Shown: positions 50,630-60,931 of the stretch, piece by piece
Position numbering within the stretch: position 1 is the first letter of the stretch
Layout of the letters: the number at the start of each line of letters is the position of its first letter
Source: Trichomonas vaginalis G3
Lineage: Eukaryota > Parabasalia > Trichomonadida > Trichomonadidae
Reading direction: 5' to 3'
Length of the DNA stretch: 64,000 nt
Assembly: GCF_026262505.1 (NCBI RefSeq)
Contig: NC_067203.1
Span: forward strand, 6,696,001 to 6,760,000
The notes under the pieces: generated by a model
Databases searched by the model: none
Told to the model about the DNA's origin: nothing
What the model saw: the letters and a program-made list of their open reading frames with translations, nothing else
Position numbers and translations under genes: made by a program

Positions 50630-51259
50630 TATTATTATATAAGAATAAAAAATTTTAATATAATATGATTTAAGATGAAGCAATAATCTATATGGCTTCG
50701 GAAGAGATATCAAAAATTTCAATTAAAAATTGAATGGAAATATAAAACTCTGAAACTTGAACTGAGTAAAATTAAATGCGATATTCTAATATTAATAAAA
50801 TATGATTAAAAGAAATATTTTTCAAATTTCAAGAATTACATGATGAAAAAGAAAGAAAGTAAAAATTTATAAACTACAAACAATAGTTCCATTAGAATGG
50901 ATAACAGATAAAAAATTATAAATAATATGATTATGCCATGAGAGAACCAATTTTCATCTCAATTTCTCTACTTATTGAGTTTGCAATATATTGTCGCTTG
51001 ATTTGACGGTGACTTCTACAATTCCTTGATTGATTTTCAGGATAGAAATCACATTTAAATCTATAGTCGTTCTAGAGAAAAAAATTATACATTAAAATTT
51101 ACAAAACTGGAGAAGCTTATATTTTGGAATTTGGAGATCCCAGTCGTTATTTCTCCAAACGAGATCCTTAATAATCGATTTTACATAATTTTGTCAGATT
51201 TAATTTTTGACATGTAAAATGATAATTTATATCTGACAAAAATTTTATTATAAATTTAT
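50630..51259. other. Intergenic region before the TOR gene
   Basis: 630 bases of AT-rich DNA with no convincing gene or repeat. No clear Inr is visible close to the TOR start. Confidence 0.35.
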
Positions 51260-54200
51260 ATGAAGGTGCGACAAAAAGATTCGAAATACTCCGATTCACA
51301 TGTATTTGCCATTGGTGGAAAGGAGGGTTCGTTATCTTATTATATTCATGCAGCATCTAAAGAGATTATTCAGCCCGAATCATACAAATTTCAAAATGCA
51401 ATATTTAATTTTAGAAAATTCGTTACGACTAGATATAAAATGTCAAAAGATACTAACGATGAGATACATTTTTTCAACGAAGTGTTCTCCGCTCTTTCTT
51501 TCCAACAATTAGAACAAAACTCATTACTCTGTATTGTCCTTTTATCAGAATTAATGACAATTGACATTGGCGATAAAATACTCAGAGCCAACAAAATTGG
51601 CGAGGATTTGATAAATTTGCCGGCAGCAACTTCAACTCTCTACTGGAAAAGATACCAGAAGATTCTCTTATGGTTACATAGAACGCTCGGTCAGTCTTTT
51701 CAACTTATATTGAGCCAGCTTTATGAAAAAATGCTGATTTGGTTCGACGACGATAAAGAAGTTGAAGTAATTGCAGGTTTGTCGTTACTTTCTATCTTTG
51801 CACAATGTTTTACTTCACTTTTATATTCATCGCCTAAGTCTCTTGAAACAGCAATTGAAAAAATTTTAATTAGTGTTACTACAAATTCATTTAACGTTAG
51901 ATTAGCATCGCAATACACACTACGATCCATCTTACAAACGACTCCTATTAGCTTTGCCGAGCAATTATGTGAGTATTTCATCGAACCATTCGAGAGCCAT
52001 GATCCGAACGATGCATTTTCTGGTATAGCAGAATGCCTATCTATAATTATTGAAGAAAGACCGGAAATGAAGCAGTATTTGAAGTTCCATGAAGTTCCAT
52101 ATTATAATCTTTCAAGTTTTGTCGCAAATTTACGCTTATCATCATATCTTGCATTACCTGTTGCTATAAAAACAACACCAGAACTCTTTACTCCGGATGT
52201 TTGGCTTCAAATTTTTGAAAAATTCAAAATTCTACTGACAACTGAGATTCCAGATCTTAAGAAGGCCACGTCTTCATTTATAGACATAATTTTCCTCAAA
52301 AATGGCGAATTAACTGAAGCACAATCAGTTCCGATCAAAGAATTATGTAATTATTTGTTAGAACATTACGAAACAGAAAATAAAATATGCACCCTTATTG
52401 CAGTCTCTTCACTGTTAATTGACCGATTCGATGAAATTTTCCGAGTCACTTTTGCATATCCATTAAGAGAATCAACTTCTCAAGGTTATTCGCGTCTGAT
52501 AAAAATCCATCCAAAGTTAGCTACAACAATCTATAACTATGTCATGAAAATAACGTTTCCTTACTTGATATCAAAAGATTCTGTTGCTTCTTTACTTACA
52601 ATTAGCTTCAGAGCCTTGATTAACATTGAAATCCCAATCTCTTACATATCAGAACAGCTTTGTTTGCAATTTTCTTTACATTTATCTCACAAAGATATCG
52701 AAGTCCGAAACGCCGCAGCTGATTTTGTTATGATGTACCACAGCAAAACACAATGTGCTTCAGCTCTGCACCGTCTATTGGCCGTAATGATGACGGAGCC
52801 AAACAGAGAATTAAGAATTCGAATAATGTCAACGATGAGAAAGAAACCGTGTGATGGAACTGCAATATATATGCTCAAAACACTCATTAGAGACTTTTCT
52901 CCGGAGATTTGCTTGAGTTCTTTTGAATTTTTAGCAAAATATTGTCAAATTCCAGAAGTTTATGCGATCTTAAACAACTTTTTGCTAGAGATAATCAATG
53001 GACTTCAGCATTCTCCATCAATTACCCGTCAAAGTATAAATTACTTTTATGTTATAACTCAAAATGCGGAAAAGAAAGGTAAGATATACAGTGAGTATGC
53101 AAATAAGCTCATATCTCCATTCAGAATCCCCATTCTCAACATCCTTTTGAATGGAAAACAAAGATTGCCTCATGTGGCCATTTCATTAATGACTGCCATC
53201 ATTCCTTACTCGAACAACAACATCTCCTTGGATGATTTGACCTTCCAAATTGTCTCTAACTTGTCGATTCAGTCAAAAGAAACAAGAATTCTTGCTGCAT
53301 TGAATTTATTGAACGCAGCAATTGATAACACAACAATTGTTATTGATCATAATGCAGAAATTCTTTCGAGTTTACTCACTTTGACAAGGAGGAACTTCCC
53401 CAAGGAATTCAAAGAAACTTTGATCGTTTCCCTCTCAAAATTGGCCGCAATAAAACCGTCGATTTACAACGACATCAAAGAAAAACATAAGACAGCGATA
53501 ACTCCTAATACTTTCTTCGATCAATGCGAAGCAATTGATCCAACGCAAAAGATGCTCTATGTCTGTGCTTCTATGACTTTGATGGCATTATTAGATATTT
53601 TATCTAACAATTCGCTGTCGCAATTGCACCAATTAGCCATAGATGCGTTAATTAAAACGCTCAAGAGCAACAGATTGCTTGGTAATTTCGTTGAAGACAA
53701 ATTAGTTGGAAGATACATGGAAATGTTAAGGCAAGACTCTCATTCTGTCTTGCTTTTAGGATCTATTCCAACTCTAGAAAGCTCTGTATCCCACCAATCC
53801 TTTGCTCCTTTGTTGCCTTTGATTATTGATTCAATTTGCCAGAAATGGAACACGACAGAACACTCAATGTTCGAACAAATATCAACCTGGCTTGTCCATT
53901 CCATGCCTGAAGACATGAAACCCTACATGCCAAGGCTTGTAACCGTATTTTTATCAGATCTCAGTACAATCGAGTCTATTTTGAGCACATTAGTCAACTT
54001 CAAGTCAGCCATATCATCAGTTGTTCACATTATCTACCCAATTGTCCTCTATTGGATCATTAATAACTCAGATATGGTCAAAACATGCGAGAAAGTCCTT
54101 GAAAAGTTCAAAGTTCTCGTTAAAAACGGCGGTTCACAGAAATACGCTGTCCAAATCATTAATACTTTAGTGAAAACCGTTCAAGGAAATTTTGCATTGA

Positions 54201-57200
54201 AAAAAGCATCGATAGATGTCATCTTTGTCGTTGCTGTTCAGATGGGATCGTACTTCTTATTGCATATTCCATCTCTTTCTCCCACGTTTGTACTTCAAGA
54301 TTATCCGAAATTTGCTGAATACGTCAGGATCATTGAAGAAAACAGGGAAATTCCACCTGAAATTCTCAATGAAGTCACTCCTGAACCAGTTATTCCTCTT
54401 CCCAAAGTCCAGCCTCCTTCTGTTAAACACAATCCTGTGATTTTAGATTGTCCAAGTTCCGATTTAAGTTCTGATGAATGGGAAGACTGGTTTGAAGATC
54501 TCTGCCAAACGCTGTTCACTGAATCATCTTCTAGAGCTATTTCTGCTTGCTATCTTTTGGCTTTGCGTTATGTTCCAATGCTAAACGCAATTTTCCCTTT
54601 GGCTTTTTCTTTATTGTTAACTCAGGTTGAATCATCCTCAAAAATAGTCAAAACTGTTTTGGAAAGTGACACAACACCACAATATATCAGAGAATATTTC
54701 TTGAGTGTCATTGAGAACTTAGAACTCCTAAATGTAGAGATTCCTGTTGATGATTCGATCATTATGAAGAATTGCATGATGACGAAGAGATTTTCACAAG
54801 CAATGAGAGCAACAGAGAGATTGTACGAACAAAACAAAGACAACGAGACAGGAAACAAACTGTTGGAAGAGTATATGTTGCTTGGTTTGAGAGATGCCGC
54901 TCAAGGATTGTTAAATAATGTGAAACCAACACCTCAAGCGAGTGAAAAACTTGGAAATTGGGAAAATGCGTTGAAAGATTATACAAAAATGTATAATGAA
55001 AATGAAAAAGATGAGGAAAGCATGCTAGGAATGATAAATTGTTGGTGGAATCTTGGAAAATATGATGATATCTTATATTTCTCAAAAAATGGAAATTTGT
55101 CACTTTACATTTGTAAAGTTTACACCATTCAATTTGACTATAACAAATTATTTGAAGTAATGAAGAGAGTTGACTTAGAAAAAATGGACAGCAAATTCAT
55201 TTCTATCATTCATTTCCTCAAAAACAAAAATTACCAAAAAGTGGAAGAAAAAGTGTCAGAAATGAGAATGGAAGTGGGACTTCCTCTTCTTCCAACAGTT
55301 TCTATGGACTACAAAAGGAACTACGAAGAGTTTGTGAAGCTGACTTTCGCAGGATTCGTTGAAGAAGTCGTTTCAGCTTTGAGAGAAAATAATTTGCAGC
55401 ATCTAAAAAGAATGAACACATATAAATTCGATGTCGTTAATTACTCAAGTGATGCATTGCTAACAAAATTACTCCTTTTGTCGTTTGTTTACGATAGCGA
55501 CGATATAAAACCGTTTTTAATTGAATACATCAAAAAGACGATAGAAGAAAAGAAATTCAATGCCTGCGAAATTGCATTGAATCATTTTGATCATGAACAA
55601 AAGAATGAAGAATTCAACTTGTTGAGATGCGATCTGCTTTGGGAAATGAACAAACAAAATGATGCAATTTCATTTTTGACAAAAATTGCCAAAAACGTGA
55701 CATCTAAAAAGAAATTAGCGAATTGGCTGATTTTAAAGAACCGAAATGAAGAAGCGAAAGCGTTATTAAATGAAACAGCAAGACTCTGTCAAACAGATTC
55801 AGAAATTTGGCAATATTTGACAAGAGTTAATTTCTTTTTGTTTGAAATAAGTAATGATGAAGAAAATCTGACAGATTCATTTTCTTCAGCTTTGAAAGGT
55901 CTTAGTCTTGGTTTCGAAAGCCTTAGTTTAGCAATAAGAGTTATCCAAATCTTGTTCCAACACAGAACATTGCAAATCCTCAAAATTTTTGAGAATTCTA
56001 TTAATTTAATTCCAACAAATGTTTGGATTGTTGTTTTGCCGCAAATTATAGCGAGAATTGCATCGAAAGAAAGTGATATTGCTGATCTTCTACAGAAACT
56101 GGTTTTGAAGATAGGTAATGACCATCCACAACCTGTTTTGTATTCATTGTTAGTTCCTTTAGAAGGTGATTCTAAACACAGGAAAAAAGCTGCTCTTCAA
56201 ATTTCACAAGTTTTGGCAAAAACTTATCCTGATTCTGTGAATTCGATGAGAATTTTATCTCATGAGCTGATGAGAGTTGCATGTACAAGATTTGAGCTTT
56301 GTTATAATTGTATCAGGGACACATTGTTCGAACCGAATGAGTTTACCACGAAATACCTCCATCAATTGTTCGAACAGAACTCAAAAGAAAATGAGACATT
56401 TTTGGATGTCAGTTTTTCAAGAGAATTTGGAAATCTTTTGAATCTTTTGGAAGAATGGGTCAAAAAATATGAGGAAACAAAAGATCACACTCATAAAAAC
56501 ATGATTTATAATGTTATGGGACAGATCTGGCTCAAAATCAAGCCAATTCCAAGTAAAATGATGTCGTTAGACCTCAAAGATGTTTCTCCAAAATTATCGT
56601 CAAAAGAGAACTTCAAATATCTGTCAGTTCCTGGAAATTACAAAAATATAGTTTACATGTCAAAAATTTCTCAAAATTTAGAAATCATTGAATCTCTTCA
56701 CAGACCGAGAAAAGTGAAGATTTATGGTGATAATGGAGTTGAATATGACTTCTTATTGAAGGCTCATGAAGACACAAGACTTGACGAACGTGTTATGCAA
56801 TTATTTGATTTCATTAACACGTTTTCCAGCCAAAAGAAGATGCGATTGTCAACCTACAAGGTCACACCACTTACAGGAAACGTCGGCTTGATAGGTTGGG
56901 TACCAGATTGCACTACTTTGGCAAATTTGATTATGACTCAAAGGAATAGAAGCAAGATATCCAATAATCGTGAGATGGAATCATCTTTTGAGCTCGCGCA
57001 TGTCGAGAATGAGAAGGAATTCTATGAAATTCCTCTTGAAAGAAGAAGAAAATTATTTGTTGATGGACAGAAGTCAACGAAAGGCGATGATTTACAGCAA
57101 GTATTGCTACTACAATCATCAAACTCCTCGGATTGGGTAACAAGACGTACTCAATACGCTGCATCTTTGGCTTCAACATCAATGGTTGGTTATGTCATCG

Positions 57201-57718
57201 GAATTGGCGACCGCCACCTTAATAATATAATGCTTGATGCCAAAAGCGGCAAGTTGATCCACATAGATTACTCTGATTGCTTCGAAATCAGAATGCATGA
57301 TTCAGTTTTCCCTGAAACAGTTCCATTCAGACTCACCAGGATACTTGTCAATGCTCTCGAGGCAAAACGCATTGAAGGAACCTTCAGAACAACCTCTATC
57401 AGCATAATGAGGGACATGCAATCTCGAGGTGACCAAATTTTGGCTCTTTTAGAGGTTTTCATTTACGATCCTTTACTTCAATGGATTCCTCTTGTAGGAA
57501 GCGGCCATTCTTCGTTCGGGTCACCTCTGCCTGAAGGACAAGGAGAGAGATCTCCATCAGTTGAAACTGTCCACAGAATCAAAGACAAATTGCAGAGAAC
57601 TGACGGAGATAAAAACGTCGTCAGATCTTTGGAAGAACAAGTCGATAGCTTGATTAAACAGGCTTGCGATCCAACTAATCTTTGCAGAATGCATCCTGGA
57701 TGGAATCCGTGGTTATGA
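51260..57718 (+). CDS. TOR-type phosphatidylinositol-3-kinase-related kinase
   Basis: A 2152-residue PIKK, shorter than animal mTOR (about 2550). HEAT-like helical repeats fill the first 1050 residues, followed by a FAT region (about 1080-1600), an FRB-like helical bundle starting HELMRVACTRFEL near residue 1665, and the kinase domain (about 1820-2110). Kinase motifs: LLKAHEDTRLDERVMQLFDF, GLIGWVPDCTTL, catalytic GIGDRHLNNIML (Asp1984, Asn1989) and a DFG equivalent read as HIDYSDCFE (Asp2003-Tyr-Ser). The FATC end is LIKQACDPTNLCRMHPGWNPWL. DRHxxN and Asp2003 are kept, so activity is likely. TOR couples nutrients to growth at endolysosomes. Confidence 0.95.
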   Translation: MKVRQKDSKYSDSHVFAIGGKEGSLSYYIHAASKEIIQPESYKFQNAIFNFRKFVTTRYKMSKDTNDEIHFFNEVFSALSFQQLEQNSLLCIVLLSELMTIDIGDKILRANKIGEDLINLPAATSTLYWKRYQKILLWLHRTLGQSFQLILSQLYEKMLIWFDDDKEVEVIAGLSLLSIFAQCFTSLLYSSPKSLETAIEKILISVTTNSFNVRLASQYTLRSILQTTPISFAEQLCEYFIEPFESHDPNDAFSGIAECLSIIIEERPEMKQYLKFHEVPYYNLSSFVANLRLSSYLALPVAIKTTPELFTPDVWLQIFEKFKILLTTEIPDLKKATSSFIDIIFLKNGELTEAQSVPIKELCNYLLEHYETENKICTLIAVSSLLIDRFDEIFRVTFAYPLRESTSQGYSRLIKIHPKLATTIYNYVMKITFPYLISKDSVASLLTISFRALINIEIPISYISEQLCLQFSLHLSHKDIEVRNAAADFVMMYHSKTQCASALHRLLAVMMTEPNRELRIRIMSTMRKKPCDGTAIYMLKTLIRDFSPEICLSSFEFLAKYCQIPEVYAILNNFLLEIINGLQHSPSITRQSINYFYVITQNAEKKGKIYSEYANKLISPFRIPILNILLNGKQRLPHVAISLMTAIIPYSNNNISLDDLTFQIVSNLSIQSKETRILAALNLLNAAIDNTTIVIDHNAEILSSLLTLTRRNFPKEFKETLIVSLSKLAAIKPSIYNDIKEKHKTAITPNTFFDQCEAIDPTQKMLYVCASMTLMALLDILSNNSLSQLHQLAIDALIKTLKSNRLLGNFVEDKLVGRYMEMLRQDSHSVLLLGSIPTLESSVSHQSFAPLLPLIIDSICQKWNTTEHSMFEQISTWLVHSMPEDMKPYMPRLVTVFLSDLSTIESILSTLVNFKSAISSVVHIIYPIVLYWIINNSDMVKTCEKVLEKFKVLVKNGGSQKYAVQIINTLVKTVQGNFALKKASIDVIFVVAVQMGSYFLLHIPSLSPTFVLQDYPKFAEYVRIIEENREIPPEILNEVTPEPVIPLPKVQPPSVKHNPVILDCPSSDLSSDEWEDWFEDLCQTLFTESSSRAISACYLLALRYVPMLNAIFPLAFSLLLTQVESSSKIVKTVLESDTTPQYIREYFLSVIENLELLNVEIPVDDSIIMKNCMMTKRFSQAMRATERLYEQNKDNETGNKLLEEYMLLGLRDAAQGLLNNVKPTPQASEKLGNWENALKDYTKMYNENEKDEESMLGMINCWWNLGKYDDILYFSKNGNLSLYICKVYTIQFDYNKLFEVMKRVDLEKMDSKFISIIHFLKNKNYQKVEEKVSEMRMEVGLPLLPTVSMDYKRNYEEFVKLTFAGFVEEVVSALRENNLQHLKRMNTYKFDVVNYSSDALLTKLLLLSFVYDSDDIKPFLIEYIKKTIEEKKFNACEIALNHFDHEQKNEEFNLLRCDLLWEMNKQNDAISFLTKIAKNVTSKKKLANWLILKNRNEEAKALLNETARLCQTDSEIWQYLTRVNFFLFEISNDEENLTDSFSSALKGLSLGFESLSLAIRVIQILFQHRTLQILKIFENSINLIPTNVWIVVLPQIIARIASKESDIADLLQKLVLKIGNDHPQPVLYSLLVPLEGDSKHRKKAALQISQVLAKTYPDSVNSMRILSHELMRVACTRFELCYNCIRDTLFEPNEFTTKYLHQLFEQNSKENETFLDVSFSREFGNLLNLLEEWVKKYEETKDHTHKNMIYNVMGQIWLKIKPIPSKMMSLDLKDVSPKLSSKENFKYLSVPGNYKNIVYMSKISQNLEIIESLHRPRKVKIYGDNGVEYDFLLKAHEDTRLDERVMQLFDFINTFSSQKKMRLSTYKVTPLTGNVGLIGWVPDCTTLANLIMTQRNRSKISNNREMESSFELAHVENEKEFYEIPLERRRKLFVDGQKSTKGDDLQQVLLLQSSNSSDWVTRRTQYAASLASTSMVGYVIGIGDRHLNNIMLDAKSGKLIHIDYSDCFEIRMHDSVFPETVPFRLTRILVNALEAKRIEGTFRTTSISIMRDMQSRGDQILALLEVFIYDPLLQWIPLVGSGHSSFGSPLPEGQGERSPSVETVHRIKDKLQRTDGDKNVVRSLEEQVDSLIKQACDPTNLCRMHPGWNPWL

Positions 57719-57978
57719 TTTTTTTATATTTTTTTTGTTTATTTTATTGTCATTGTTTAATTCAAGATTATAAAATAAAAGATATAGTTTGTGTTTGTAT
57801 GATAATAAATAGAACTAATATTTAACTAGATATTGGCTCTTAAGCTTTGCGATATTTATTTCAAAATGATAAAGCCATTTCTTGCTATGTGAAGAATCGT
57901 ACTTTAATTTATAGCTTATTTACAATGTATGTTCATAATTTTAGAGGATAAAACGATGTTTTGAAGATCCATAATAAC
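57719..57978. other. Spacer after TOR
   Basis: 260 bases of AT-rich sequence between the TOR stop and the inverted-repeat element; nothing recognised. Confidence 0.4.
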
Positions 57979-57980
57979 TA

Positions 57981-59246
57981 CCCAGATTTGCCTTACTTTT
58001 ACCACCTCTCTAAAGCTGGGGACACCGCCTATCGTTGGGAGTAGCTATTAAATAGAACCACCAAGGGTATTTTTCGAACTGCCGGTGTAGTGGAAACATC
58101 CGACATAATGATTCATTATGCCAAGGTTTGATTCCCATTTAGCCAATTTTTTTCTTTTTTGGATCATGAATTTTTTTTTGGGTCACTATAAGATTTGTTT
58201 CATGTTCTAAATCTGCTGCATATGTAATCTATTTTTATTTACCTATTTTTTAAAAATCTATTGGATTGCCAAATTTGAATATATTTAAAATCATAAAAAT
58301 CCAAAAAAACTATAAATATATGTTTTATGCATAGTGCCGATACTCAAATATCAGATTACTTAGATCCATAAATAATATCCGAATTTTTTTTCTTAAAATT
58401 AAACTTCAAAACTTCTTCCAATCTTATTCTTAATCAATTGTAAATTTTTAAAACCATTTTTTAAAATAATTTTGCGTAAATTTTATTCTCATGTTGTTTT
58501 AATCGAAAATTGATACATTTTCAAAAAAATAATATTGACTTATGAAATTCATTTTTAAGGTGAAATAGTATTGTTTTTATTAAAGTATATGAATAATATA
58601 TAAAAAATTAATGAATAATATAAGCAGATTTTTAGTTTACAAAACAAATATGAGCAATGCAATTTCAAACTTTTGCTGGCAATTTCGATATTGCTCAAGT
58701 TTGTAGTATTTGTGATACCTATAACATCGGCTTAATCAAAATTCGATTTTTCTTATGAGTTATTGAGAAAATTTGATTGCAATGAGAAGGATTTCGACGT
58801 TTTTGATAAACTAAGAGCTGAGCTTTAGGGGTTCGGTTCATTTATGGCTGTAGTTTGATGCGTAGATCTCTTTTTTATTGTAAATTCTTTCAGCATGGAG
58901 ATCGAGAATGAATCTTTTGAGAACTTTATGAGTTTTTACACCCGTAAAGAGGTCCTTCGAGGAAAGATAGTCCAGACTACATGAAGATGTGGGTTAACCA
59001 AAAAAATCCGATGGTTTCCCCATATTCATGTAGATCTTCGAAAAAATGAGCACCAAAAAAGCCAAAAAAATAGGCTTTTTATTGGATTTGTACACTAGAT
59101 CAATAATCTATTTAGGATCTGACACTCTTTTTAGCCAGAGATATGAGGTCCTTTCTAGGAAAACGATCTATTCATCCATAAAAAAAATGAATTATCGTTT
59201 TCCCCAGAAATTACATGGGGAGTGGTAAAAGTAAGGAAAATCTGGG
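57981..59246 (+). mobile_element. TA-flanked inverted-repeat element, 1266 bases
   Basis: Bounded by 25-base terminal inverted repeats starting CCCAGATTTGCCTTACTTTT (57981-58005) and ending TAAAAGTAAGGAAAATCTGGG (59222-59246), with one mismatch, each flanked on the outside by TA (57979-57980 and 59247-59248). This is a TA target-site duplication, as for Tc1/mariner-type elements. There is no transposase; the only frame is 60 codons. The interior holds a tRNA-like segment at 58081-58160 and two diverged copies of a GAGGTCCTTC...AGGAAA-type motif near 58,950 and 59,150. It is a non-autonomous element of undescribed family as far as I can see. Confidence 0.8.
58081..58160 (+). ncRNA. tRNA-like sequence (A and B boxes, T run)
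   Basis: GGTGTAGTGG (58084-58093) fits a tRNA A box and GGTTTGATTCC (58125-58135) a B box with one change; they are about 31 bases apart. Between them CATAATG/CATTATG forms an anticodon-arm-like stem, and GTGT/ACAT a D-stem. A run of T (ATTTTTTTCTTTTTT) after 58,145 would serve as a Pol III terminator. The acceptor ends do not pair and position 33 is not U, so this is a tRNA-derived relic, like a SINE head, rather than a working tRNA. Confidence 0.45.
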
Positions 59247-59395
59247 TAAATATTGCTTATATAAACTATATAAATAATTTAGTTAAGAAGCACTCCAATC
59301 CTGAGATTCGAATTGTCGTCTAAAACGGCCAGACGACAATAATAATACCCCGAAAATATTCCCAATAGTTTACAAATGTCAAAAAGATCAAAAAA

Positions 59396-60931
59396 TTGAC
59401 AAATAAATTTCAAAAAAAAATTTCGCAAATACAAAAGGCACCGACGCATCCACTTCTTTCAATGCTAAATCAGGTTTTGGAAACTCAGGTTACTGAGCAA
59501 AAAACACCAAGCATTGAAAGTAACGAAGAAAATAAAAAGATAAAAAATGAAGATAAGAAAAATTTAGGAGTGAGTAGTATGGGAGCAAGAACATACTCAT
59601 CTCCTCATCTACTTATATCAAAACCTTTACAAAATCTCGTAAATGCTAATTCTTCCTATTACATTGGTTTATTTGAATTTCCTCAAGGTTCTGAACCCAG
59701 AATTATATGGGATTTACCAACCACGGCTGTCATGGATCTTCATCAGTTCCTATTGTATGTTGTTAACTTTCCAACAGACCTTCGTCTCGCGTTTTACAGA
59801 CCTAGACCTACTGTTATCAAATCTGAGTACATGGGGACACATTTTATAGCAATTTATGTTTCTATACCAGATGCTGAAGCAAGAGGATTCTCTAGATCCA
59901 TTGTTCTCGTTCTTGGAAACAAACATCAAACAATAATGCAATATATCTACGCAAACTTGCTCGATAAGTTCATGTCATATGCTGTATCATTACAAGATGC
60001 TGCTGCAGAGATTTTCCCAAAGGAAATCTCTGTTTATGCTGCTTCATTAAATAAAGTACTAAAAACAGAGCCAAATTCTGTCAAACTCTTAGAATCAAAA
60101 TTAGACGAACTAGAAAATACACTTCGTAAGGTTGAAGTTGAAGCAGCTCCTGAATCCGAAGCAATTCCAAGAGATCCTTACTTTTTTGTCGAAATTTGTA
60201 ATGAACTTCGACCAATTAGACAATTAACCAAATTCGATGATATAATTCCATCACTTACGAGCTTCGTACAGTCATTACCATCAGATATAACTTTGACCAA
60301 CGCAATTTGGAAAAGTTCTACCGGAATTAGTGGTTTGTTAAGTAATGCAATGACAGGAGACTGCAAAAAGTTCAATGAAATCGTCAAAAGTCAGGTTATT
60401 TATAATTGTTTGTTTACTTTGTTCTCTGGACATTCATTATACGTGTTATCGTCATCATCAAGCGAATATACATCAGTTGCCAAGAAGATTGCCGCATTAT
60501 GTCCATACGGAGTTCAATTTCCTGTTGTTGAAATTGCAAATCGTACAAAAATCACTCAGATTATTGTTGGTTTGGACTATGATCATCAAAAGGATCCTTT
60601 TTCATCCTTCCTTTTCCTTGATTCGATGAAATTTGAGGGTTATATTACACCTCCTGACTCAATTTTGCTGAAAGACAAGCCAGCAATCGAAAATCATACA
60701 TCTCCTGTTATTGTTATGCTGTTATATACGCAAATCAAGAAGATTTACAATAGATTTGTCAGAAAAGCTGTTGAAATGTCATCGAGATCTCAACAGACAC
60801 TGGCAAGAATGAACACACAGATGCTCTCTGTGGGATTTTCACCTTCAGACAGTCCAATAATTAGAAATTGGGCAAGAATTGCAGATGCAAATGCAAATAT
60901 TACTTCTACATCAATCAATTGTTTCTTGTAA
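59396..60931 (+). CDS. Folliculin/SMCR8-like longin protein
   Basis: About 511 residues open. After a charged, probably disordered N-terminus, a longin-type domain at about 85-190 reads YYIGLFEFPQGSEPRIIWDL, then VSIPDAEARGFSRSIVLVLG. The DxEARGFxR pattern is the signature of the FLCN/SMCR8 longin domain (SMCR8 DLEARGFVRPF, folliculin DSLARGFQRWY). A coiled segment (LLESKLDELENTLRKVEVEA) follows, then a DENN-like C-terminal half. These proteins regulate Rab or Rag GTPases at lysosomes in the TOR pathway. The first in-frame ATG is 59462. An ATG at 59376 is one base out of frame across the run AAAAAATTG and would add MSKRSK; a single-base indel in that A run, real or technical, is likely. Confidence 0.65.
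   Translation: MTNKFQKKISQIQKAPTHPLLSMLNQVLETQVTEQKTPSIESNEENKKIKNEDKKNLGVSSMGARTYSSPHLLISKPLQNLVNANSSYYIGLFEFPQGSEPRIIWDLPTTAVMDLHQFLLYVVNFPTDLRLAFYRPRPTVIKSEYMGTHFIAIYVSIPDAEARGFSRSIVLVLGNKHQTIMQYIYANLLDKFMSYAVSLQDAAAEIFPKEISVYAASLNKVLKTEPNSVKLLESKLDELENTLRKVEVEAAPESEAIPRDPYFFVEICNELRPIRQLTKFDDIIPSLTSFVQSLPSDITLTNAIWKSSTGISGLLSNAMTGDCKKFNEIVKSQVIYNCLFTLFSGHSLYVLSSSSSEYTSVAKKIAALCPYGVQFPVVEIANRTKITQIIVGLDYDHQKDPFSSFLFLDSMKFEGYITPPDSILLKDKPAIENHTSPVIVMLLYTQIKKIYNRFVRKAVEMSSRSQQTLARMNTQMLSVGFSPSDSPIIRNWARIADANANITSTSINCFL

Noticed and set aside
59046-59228. 60-codon frame inside the inverted-repeat element as a transposase remnant
   Set aside because: Too short, runs into the terminal repeat and shows no DDE-type motif.
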